Part shown: positions 54,701 through 64,000 of the stretch, piece by piece
How positions within the stretch are numbered: the stretch's first letter is position 1
Layout: each line of letters starts with the position of its first letter
Program-made: the position numbers and the translations under genes
Assembly: GCA_024180945.1 (NCBI GenBank)
Contig: JAKSGN010000041.1
Location: 3,286,001-3,350,000 of the forward strand
DNA length: 64,000 nt
DNA from: Macrophomina tecta
Lineage: Eukaryota > Ascomycota > Dothideomycetes > Botryosphaeriales > Botryosphaeriaceae
Reading direction: 5' to 3'
Notes under the pieces: model-generated
The model's input: only the letters and a program-made list of their open reading frames with translations
What the model was told of the DNA's origin: nothing
Databases searched by the model: none

Positions 54701-57700
54701 CTTTCTGATAGAGAGTTGTATGGCATCATCAACCACCTTGTTGAAGTCCTGGTTGGTTTCAGAACCGCTATGAATCTTAAGCAACGACAGGAAAGCCTGA
54801 AAGAAAATGCGACGCGGGGTGGGCGCATCCGACACCGCCTTGATGCTTGACTCGAGCTGCTCGCGCTGGTCATTGTTCTGCCATGCATCGAAGATACGCC
54901 ACATCGACTCGAGGTAGAGATCCGAGAAATTCTCATGCTTGGCAAAATCGCTCAAGATCTCCCACTGTTGCAACTTCTGGGCGCAGACAACCCAGTGATC
55001 CTCCCACAGCATATACTCGCCCTGTGAAAAGGGCAGAGCACCAGTGCGGGCCTTGATCTGAGCCGTTTCATACAACTTCTGAGCATTGTCCCACATGCCG
55101 TTCTGCTCATATGACAACGCCGCGTTAGTCTCAACATACTGACAGCGCCTTCTCCAAGTGCCATAGAACAGGTCATGCTCTTCGAGTTGGGAGTAAACTC
55201 CCAGCAGAGCATCCAGATTGCTCTCCCTGACCTGAGCCGTGTCAATGATAGGATCAATGGCATAATCCTCCATGTAACACATCGCCGTGTACCAAACGTT
55301 GTACGTCTGGGCAAGATACTTCATAACATGCGGCGGAAACTTGACCCTCGGTCTCGCCTTGACCACACCCTCGAGCACCGTCTGGACGCAGTTCGGGCGT
55401 TCGTCGATGGACTGCATGTGGTAGTCCTTGGTAAGGAGAGCAACAAGCCCCTTCTCCAAATCAGCCTGATCATCCTTCGGCAGCGCCGACCAGCAAAGCG
55501 GGAAGAAGTTGACCCAGATATCGTGGGCCAAGTTCGGGTCAACATGTTGAAGGTGGGTGAGCGGGTCCAAGAGGTCTCGAACCTTGAGTTCGCTGAAAGA
55601 ATTGACAAACTGGCGATGAGTTGAGATGTACGCCTCCAATTGATCGTCCACCATGACATCCGCAACGCGTGGATCCTTGGAGTAAGTAGCGAAGAGGGTT
55701 GAAGCGGCCATTACCTTGAAATCCTCCGGGTGCAACTGTGTGGTGTTGTTTACCTCCACCGAGCCGAACATGAGGTGAATGACCTGATTCAACCAGAACG
55801 AGCGTCCCAAGATATCCCAGTTCTGCCCAGCAATCACGTAGTTCAAGCGCGCACTCGCTGTCCGGCTGAGACTCCGGTCAAAAATGTTCATGAAACGGTT
55901 GCGCATCTCCACGTCCTCCGCCCTTGTGCCAATCAAGAAAGCATGCTCCATGCGCACAGTCAGCTCAGACCTGGTAATCTTTGGGTCCTCGTAGATTCTG
56001 ATGACTAGGTTGAGGAACTTTGTTAAGAGAGTCTTGTCAGTGCGCGACTCGAACGCCTGCATTTTAGAAAGCACAGCAGTCTTCTCCTTGAGCGTTGGAA
56101 CAGCCTCACTGCTGTCGAAGATCCAACCCTCCGTGAGATCAACAATCTTCTGACAAATTGCCGTGCTCGGCGAACGCTCAACCAGCGAAGCCAAAACTGT
56201 GAGGAACGGGCGCCTCTGATCGTTCAGCTGCGTCATACGAGCAGCCAAGAAATCGATCGCCTTGAGGATCAGACCAATCTGGATCTCGTGCTCATACGAG
56301 CCTAAGGGTGCCCCACCTTCAGGACGCATGCCAGGGGTCATGTTCTGGCCTTGCATTTGGTTGGGCGCCGTCAGATGTTCTCTGCTCAGGAAATTCAGAA
56401 CCTTCACCACCTGGACAATGTGCTGCTGGTCGATGTCGTCCGGCCTGCGCTCGCACAGAGTCCACAGCAGGTTGACAGCAGCAATGTTATTGTTGTTTCC
56501 CAAGGTCTCCGTGGCGACTTGGTTGCAGAACGCAATGAACTCTGTGGAGGGTGTCTCTTCGGTAGTGCCATCTTCATCAGTATTAGACTCAGGCAGGACC
56601 TCAAGGATGCACTTCATGAGGGGCCGGAGCTTGACCTTGCTATCTTCATCACTAGGCGCGTGAAGACAGTCCTGAATCTCAGCGTTCTCATTGCGGACCG
56701 GCTTATCAAGCATCTTCTGCAACTGCGGCAGATGTGCTATGATCCAGTCACCGGACTTCACATTGACGAAGACCTTGAGAACCTGGAGGGCGTTGATCAG
56801 CCTAGTGGTCACAGCTTCCGGCTTCTCTTCCTGCTTCGGCTCGGACATGATGACGTTCTCGACTCTTCCCAAGATGTTATCAATGTCCAAATCACTCCAA
56901 TAGAAGTGCGACAGCAGCTCATGCAGGAGCTGTACAGCCATCTGGCAAGCCTCGGTGGACTGCACTGGAGGTGCGTTGTGGGCTGCAGTGCTTTCCCTGA
57001 TCTTCGTGGAAGGCACAGGGTAACGTTCGGGGATCAGCATGATGAACGTGGCCAGGTACTTGATGAGCGCTTGTCGCAGTGGCGGAGGCGCCACAAACTG
57101 CCTCGAAGGCGGATCAGGTGCAACCATCGAGCCATCGTGGCGCCTCTTGGGAGACCTGCTTCCAATGCTGAGCTGCTCCAGCGTGAGACCTGACTCCTTG
57201 GCGGACCTCTCCTCCCAGCGACGCAGCAAATTAATGAGGTTGAGTGCAATCTTCTTGTGATCGTTACCCAAGCTCGGCGGCTGTGCAATTTTTGGGAGTG
57301 ACGGAATGATAATGGTAGAGAGGGGCTCCCTTGCCTCATAAAAGAGATCAGGGTAGCGAACTAGGAAGTTGAAGATGCTGATCAACTGCTGCAGGTTCGA
57401 GCTCTCTTCGGTCAAAATCTTCTTCGGGATCCTCGCCCACATCGGCGGTTGCTTGTTGTCTGCACCGCCAATGCGCTTTTTCAAAACAGGAGCAAGAACC
57501 TCAAGAGCCTGCATGACCAGCGGGCGACCTTCATTCTGATGTGCTCGAAGTAGCTGAGAGTAGATCTGGATCGCAATCTTCGGAGGAGTGTCATAGTGCG
57601 CGATGAAGTATGCAATGAGCACGTACGCGGCGTGCTTGTTAATGATGTCCTCAAGGCGAATGTAATTCCAGCCGAACTTAATGACATCCTTGCGAGCATC

Positions 57701-60700
57701 TTGAATGAGGCCGTGATGGTACTTGACGAGGAGAGTGGTCATCTGGAGGAGCTCCATCCTTGAGTGATCAACACCGAGCTGACCGGTCTCCTCCACCTGC
57801 TCAACAGAGTACACCCGCCAAAGCCGGTTGTGGATTGTTTCTGTCATGCTCCTGTCCATAAGCTGCGTTCCTTTGGCGACACCAAAAAGACTGTCCCAGT
57901 TCCTCATCACATCCATGGCGAAGATTGGGTTGACGATGTAATGGAAAACAAAGGTCTTCGTTTTCTGAGAAGTGTTGCGGCCGGTGTAAAGGTCGATACA
58001 GCGAATGAGGAGCGTCCGCCAGTACTCAACCGAGTCGCTCGAGACCATGACCTTGTAGATGAAATGGAACAAGACTGGCGACGCCTTTAGCTCCTCCGCA
58101 GTAACGGCGTCGACAATCTCCACGAAGAAGTCGAGATTGTCAGGCTCGTGAGTCAGGTAGTTGGTGAACACACCAATAAGCCTCTCTCCAGCCTGGTCCA
58201 CCGCGAGGCGCAAGCTCGCTTCAATCGTGTTCTGCCGGAGCCGAGTCTCGAGGGACTTTCCAGCATCGAGAAGTGCTTTGCGAAGGTCGGCATGGTTGAT
58301 GAGCCATGTACTTGTCTCAGGATACTTGCAGACCGATTCGACAACATGAATGGCATTAATCGCTGCAGGCCACTTCTTTTGCTCGTCATCGATCATGAAA
58401 GAATTGATAAATCCCTGAGTATCGTTCACAAGAACCTCTCTTAAAGCCCCACTCGCAGGATCAGCGATGATCTGAGCGAAGAAACGACCGCTGGCGTGAT
58501 CCCTGATGCGGGGTGCAAAATCATTCCAGGCCTCCTTCGGGTAATGATTCAAGTATTTGATCAGTGGCGCCCTGAACGGACTGTAATGTGTCCTGCGCAA
58601 GGCCGTTTCCAAATCCATGACCTTCTGAACGAGCTGGCCAAGGAAGCTGACCGCAGCCGCAGGGAGGAGATGGAACACATTCAAGATGGCGGTAACCGTC
58701 TTCATGGCCTTGTGCTGCTCGATCAAGCCGAAAGAAACAGCCTGGAGCACACGTTGATCGGCTATGACCTTCATGTGGTCGAGGAGCCGAGAGCCAATCT
58801 CTACCTTGAAGTAGTTGGTGAGCAGCTTGAGAAGCCTTGCAAGTCCATCGAGACCCTCAACAGTTAGCTTCTTCGGATCCTGGAGGTTTACCAGAATGGG
58901 CCGAAGACCGCTCTGCAGAACATCCTTAGGCAGCTTGTTCGTAGTGTGAAGCACACCTTGGAGGCCGGCATTTGCGGCGTCAACCACCTGGGGAGACTTA
59001 GAGTACAGTGCTTTGAAGAACACGGCGATAACGCGGAGGAAGGTTTGATTGGGGGGGTTTGAAGAAAATTCAGGGAAAGTCTGCGCCGTGGACAGTAGCC
59101 TGATACAAGCAACCCGGAGGTTGACAATAGCCTCTGCGTTCCTCTGCTCGTACGGCTTTGCCGTTAGACCCTCGTCCTCGGCATCCGCAAGCGCGAGCGC
59201 TTCCGTAAGCAGACGGGTCAACAGCTCGTTGAAAGTCAGGACGTTGTGACCCAGTTTCAGGCAGAAAGTAACAGCATCGATGTAGCCAATCTGGATGGAG
59301 AAAGGCAAGGCACGGAGAGGTTTGTTGAAGATAGGATCGAGAAGCCGCTTGCTTACAGGAAGGACAAGCTCATGGACTTCCGCACCGATCGACTCGGCAA
59401 TGATCTTCAGATTGTCCTGGGCCGCCTTGCGTACATATTTGTTGGAATGAGAGAGCATGGTGACAAGGAAGCCGCACAGACTAAGGAGTTTATTGTCAGA
59501 GTTTGGAGGTGACTTCAAGTCATCCTTAGACCACAATCCACTGCACCGACGCAGCAAACTCTCCAGGGTGCTTTGAGCATTGAGGCGGGTGGAGCTGGTA
59601 AGATCCAGCGGCATATCCTGCATGACATACACAAGAGCCCTAGCGAAGTGGTTGAGCCGGCCGCCTTCATTGACCCACGCATCGCTGAGGCCGAGTTTTG
59701 TTGTAAGAATGTCGATCCCAAGGGTGCCGCCATGCTTGACGAACCATTCCTCCTGGTGGCAGTTGTGGCAGAAGATGTCGGCAAGGTGCTTAAAGAGGGT
59801 GAGCTTCTCCGCCTTCTCTGGAGCGCCGAAGATGGTGACTGCGGCTTTGTGCAGCGTCTTTAGTGCTTCCTCGGCAGCTTCCTTCACCTCGACATGATCC
59901 GATGCCAAAGAATCGGCTATGGCTTCCAAGATCACCCGGCTTTCAATTACCACAGGGCCTTCGCCGTTGTTGACATCAAATGGCTTCTTGCGGTGTTTAA
60001 TAGTAGCGAGGGCGGTACCGACTTCCAGGAGGGCGAAGTGGCGACACACATGTGCCACAAAACTCTCCGCATCCTCTTTTAACTCTGGAATCGAGGTCGA
60101 GTATAGAATTGCCTTGAGAAGCTTCCGTAGCGTGTCCTGTTCTGCATCTTTCTTGGCGTTTGACTTCTCCCTCTCGGAAGCTTCAAGGATATCCGGACCA
60201 ACGTCATGCTTACCAGCGCTCAAGTCGTCGGCCTGGAGTCTCACGAGCTGTGCGAAGTCATCGGGCAGACTGTCCGCGCCCAGGAGGAGCTTAGCCTGCG
60301 AGACAATGAACTTGAAGGCCTGCTGCTTGTGGAATCCATCAGACTTCTTGGCGGCCGGGGTCTTCGGGGTTTCGTGCAGCTTCCCAATTGCGCTCTCAAC
60401 ACCGATGGACGTAGGAAAGGCGCGATCCTTTGTAGAGCCGATCAGCCGGATGTCGATGCTTGGCTCATCATCGGCATAAGGCCTGTACTCGAGTGGGGGC
60501 GGCCCATTGATGAACTTTCTATTGCGGCCACCAAGCTTACCCAGAATCCGCATTGTAGTATGGGCGTGGAAATGGCTATATGGAGTCGGCTTGAGGTGCT
60601 CCCAAAGACCCTGCATGAGCTCATCTATGACGGGTGCCATGATAGGATCCAAGTAGTCCGCAGTCAGATTGTCGACGCAAAGTTCCAGTGTCCGCAGTCC

Positions 60701-63376
60701 TTGGCCAACGAGATCTGAGCCCGCCCTCAGTGCGACTACAAGAGGCCGCATGAGATAGCTGAGATGTGGAAGCAAGTTGCTCAGACGGGCGGGAACGGTC
60801 AAGGATAGCTCAACGAAAAGATCTCGTTCAGAAGGCTTTCGCGCCGCAATAAGCAAATTGTTGAGAACTTCCAAAAGCATCTCCAGAAGAGGTAGAATCT
60901 CTTTATAGAGATGCTCGAACCGACCACCACCAATACTCCGGAACAGAGAGCGAAGAAGGAGGAAGTAATTCATCGGCTCTTCTGCCGTAGTGGACAGCTC
61001 TATTGACTTGGTGACAATCTTTGTAACGTGGGGCAATAGGACTTGCTCGTTCTGCTGCGAGAAAAGGGTGACGGCCATGAAGGAAAGTTTAAAGAGACGG
61101 AGAAGAATTGAGGATTTCTTGACATCTGAGGTGCCGACCTCTTCAATCTTACCCATCAAAAACTGAAGAAGCATCCCAGCAAAACTTGGCGAGGTGGCCT
61201 CACTAGCCAGGAGGAATTGGGGGACATGTAGGAGGGCATTATGTTCGAACATCATCTCGTAAAGGTGGGGTATCTCTGATTCAAACACTTCGTGAAACGT
61301 AGCCGGGTCGATGTGGTGGAAAACGGTAGCAAATGCCTCCAGAAGCTCCTTTTCTTCTTTCCCACTTGACATCATGTGTTGGTTGGCAAGAAGCTCGCCG
61401 GGCGATAACTTCTCCTGTTCGTTAGGTGTCTTCTCCACACCGTAGTACCGGAAAACCTGCGCACCCTCGCGGAAAAGCTTGATGAGTACCTCGACTTCTT
61501 CTGCATTATAGCCGAATGACACCTCATGCCAATTTGCCGGTGTGGGTACGCTTGGATCAATCTCCTCTTTGATTTTGGGAGGATTGCAGACCCGAAGCTG
61601 GTAGAACAGGTTCTTCAAGCCATGCAACAAGTTTTTAAATAAAAATTTGTTATCTGCGATGGGGTCTGAGGCGCGCTCCCGAGGATTGGAGGTTTTAATC
61701 GGAGTGGCATTGAAGATGTCGATCTCATCCCAGTCTGGCGGGCTGTCTTTCTCGGCAAGATAGTTCTCCGGTGTTGCTTCTATTGACGGCGTGGAATACT
61801 GATTTGAAAGCTTTAACGCGTTGTCGAACTGCCGGTTCATCGCGGCGAACTTGTCTCCAATAGCATTGAGGATCATCACCAAATAGTAACGGGCTTCTTG
61901 CTTAGGTTCCAATTTGGCAATGCACTCAGCCATGTTCAACAGCAACTTAGCGCTCATGGTCTGGAAGCTGGTGCCCGGGAAGCTGTCATGCAGGTTCTTT
62001 GTATAGACCTCGATCGTCCTCCTGATTTGCTCCTGCGATAGGGATTCCCTAAGGTGGTGGATGAGATCCGCAAGCATGCTGTATGCCAGCGGCCTCATCG
62101 TCTCATACACAGTAAGGCCGTCTCCTATCAACGTCCGCTCGTCCAAGAGCTCATCTATCTTCTTTAGGAAGATCTTCCGGAAGTTAAAGTTGATGATGTG
62201 ACGGATTGCAACCAGAAGCTCCTTCCTCGCCCCGGACTTTTCCCTTGGACAATCCTGTAATAGGCGAACGACGATATCCGGTAATGTGGGCAGGAAATCT
62301 GTAAGTTGTTGTGCGTAGACCCTGAGTAAGTAGGCCAGAAAGCTCATGGTCTTGACCTGAGCGGTGATGAACTCTCCAAACGCGGCGCGGTTCTTGATTT
62401 CCTTGCTCACACCCGTAAATATATCCCCTCTCGCCTTCGCTTCCGCATGTGCCTTTTCTTGTGGACCGGCCTGCAGCAATAGTACGTTCTTGATCAGCGG
62501 GACGAACCGCTTCACATTCTTGTGGACGCAATTCCGGTAAGCCTGGAATAGCGATACAACAATGATCGGGCATTCCGCCAAAACCTTGAATGACTGCATA
62601 CCCTTTAGCAGGTGCCTCGTCTGCTGTTGTTCCCCTCCCAAATCCGTAGCAGTGGAAGATCCTCCAGAACCAGGCGATCCGGGCCGCGGCGACTGTGAAT
62701 ACTGGGAATTCCTGGGTGTGGACGGAATGTCTTGTGACGGGCCTCCAGAAGGATTCTCGAACGTTTCCTTGACGGCGGCGTCCATATTCTCGAACATCTC
62801 GGCGATGAGGTCCAAGAAAGGCTGTACCCTATCTGCCAGAGCCTTGGTCTGATGCCTCTCAAAATCCATTATCGTCTTCATGCACAGCGCAGCATTGTCC
62901 TCGTTCTCAATCTTCGCAAGTACCATGAGCCGGTCGACTATTTGTGGGGCATACGGTTCTAGCGCTTCGGTCGGGCTCATCGGTAACCTGTGTAATATTT
63001 CTAATATGCAGTTGCGTAGGCGCTGGCGGCTTGATTTAGCAAACGCTCTGCCCAGTCTCTCGCAATTGGACGAAGCTCACCTGTTCTGGCGACGTGCTCA
63101 CGAAGACGGGTGCGCCTTCTAGCAACTTGAGGAAGACCGGGATGAACTTCTCCAGGAAGACGCCGTATGTCGAGCCGGAACAATAGAGCTCGATGCTGTC
63201 CCGGATCTCCGTCGCGACGCCGGTCTTGATCTTGAGATCTGTAAATTGAAAGCGCATTAGCACCAGGATCGTTCTTCTGGGCCTTCATCTCAAGACAAAG
63301 TGGAGATCGGGCTTGCCATACCTGAGGCCGGGTCGGCCAGCTTATTCAGATAGACCTCCATGTTCCTGTCGGCCAT
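51725..63376 (-). CDS. tra1: Tra1, PIKK-family pseudokinase scaffold of SAGA and NuA4
   Basis: The model is complement(join(51725..63022,63081..63238,63322..63376)), 3836 aa. Exon 1 encodes MADRNMEVYLNKLADPAS, exon 2 a block with LYCSGSTYGVFLEKFIPVFLKLLEG, and exon 3 is 11.3 kb without interruption. About 2600 residues of HEAT/TPR-type helices are followed by the FAT domain, then a Gln/Asn/Gly-rich linker (~3205-3290), the PI3K-like domain (HKMNISRRTGNIWGSELVPSM region) and a C-terminal FATC ending DPLWMPYL. As in known Tra1/TRRAP proteins, the catalytic and metal-binding motifs of active kinases are not seen, so it should act as an activator-binding scaffold that brings Gcn5 and Esa1 acetyltransferases to promoters. 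It is normally essential or near-essential. The start at 63376 gives in-frame joins throughout. Confidence 0.96.
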
Positions 63377-64000
63377 GGTGGCAGCTTGACAGCGTGTCAG
63401 CCGCCCGGTCGCGTCGCGGGAATGCTCCTCCTTGGTTCGCTGACGATTTTGGGCGCGCAGTGACCCAGATTGTGCGTTATGCCCTTTGGTTGTGACTCCG
63501 CATGGGTAGTGATGGAGGATCGGCGCGGACGAGTAGGCTGCGCAAGGCGTGGAGCTGCAGGGCGAGCAAGAATTAGGCTGAGGTTTGTCGCGCTTAGAAA
63601 GTTTGGTATTGTGGTGATTATGGTCGCCACAAGCGATAAGCGAAGGGATGCGGCGAAAGGAAGGAACGCGGGGAGGCGGCGAGGGCGCGCGGCGGGGGAG
63701 GTGGGCGTGGTGGTGACAGAGCTGCGGACGTGAAGACGAGCACCGCGAACTTCACGGCCGGGGCGCGCGAGGATGCAACTACGATGATCTTTGCCGTTTT
63801 AGGAAGCCCTGGAGCTTATCCGCTTTAAGCATTGGTAATAGATTCGCTACTCTGCCACCCAACCCCGGTGTTGCACCTTTCAAAGAACGGGAACCGTCTT
63901 GTCTTATGTACTGTGAATACTATCTACCTCCTGAAAGAAAGGGAGAGCCGCTAGTTGAGTGTTGACCTCATCCCCGCTCAGGAACCGCCGAATAACCATG
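63377..64000. other. Upstream region of tra1
   Basis: Promoter side of tra1 up to the window edge. No coding region or repeat recognised. Confidence 0.4.

Overview
The window is a stretch of nuclear chromosome from a filamentous ascomycete (Pezizomycotina). I base this on short spliceosomal introns of about 45-85 nt with GTRNGT donors and CTRAY-like branch sites, fungal-only families (DUF3405, Rtt109, a Zn2Cys6 regulator, a GPI-anchored Ser/Thr-rich wall protein) and compact genes with GC-rich codon choice. A dothideomycete-like lineage is possible, but I cannot fix the class from sequence alone. No rRNA, tRNA, CRISPR array or intact transposon was seen.

Layout. 0-2.7 kb: DUF3405 membrane protein (minus). 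2.7-6 kb: gene-free GC-rich stretch. 6-13.7 kb: mitoribosomal protein mL57 (minus) divergent from the histone acetyltransferase Rtt109 (plus), then a LIG4-like ATP-dependent DNA ligase (minus). 14.4-14.8 kb: frameshifted remnant of a DUF1295-type membrane protein. 16.9-22.9 kb: GPI-anchored protein with an expansin-like N-terminus, nitronate monooxygenase and an AIF-like flavoprotein (all minus). 24.8-28.7 kb: SPO11 (minus), head to head with the CAF-1 large subunit (plus). 30-33.9 kb: transmembrane aspartic-protease homologue without the catalytic Asp, and glucosylceramide synthase (both plus). 34.2-35.4 kb: disordered protein with an interrupted 5' frame (minus). 35.4-39.5 kb: gene-poor. 39.5-42.3 kb: cytosolic GluRS (plus) and a small Ser-rich protein (minus). 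44.9-47.6 kb: eight-exon Zn2Cys6 transcription factor (plus). 47.6-51.7 kb: gene-poor. 51.7-63.4 kb: Tra1 (minus), the scaffold pseudokinase of SAGA and NuA4.

How the genes work together. There are no operons, but several genes share a theme. Rtt109 acetylates H3K56 on new histones, CAF-1 deposits such histones at replication forks, Tra1 recruits histone acetyltransferases, SPO11 makes meiotic double-strand breaks and the ligase seals nicks. Candidate MluI-box elements (ACGCGT) lie in the SPO11/CAF-1 intergenic region and upstream of the ligase. The splice joins given below were derived by hand from frame, donor/acceptor sequence and family expectation; all of them keep frame.
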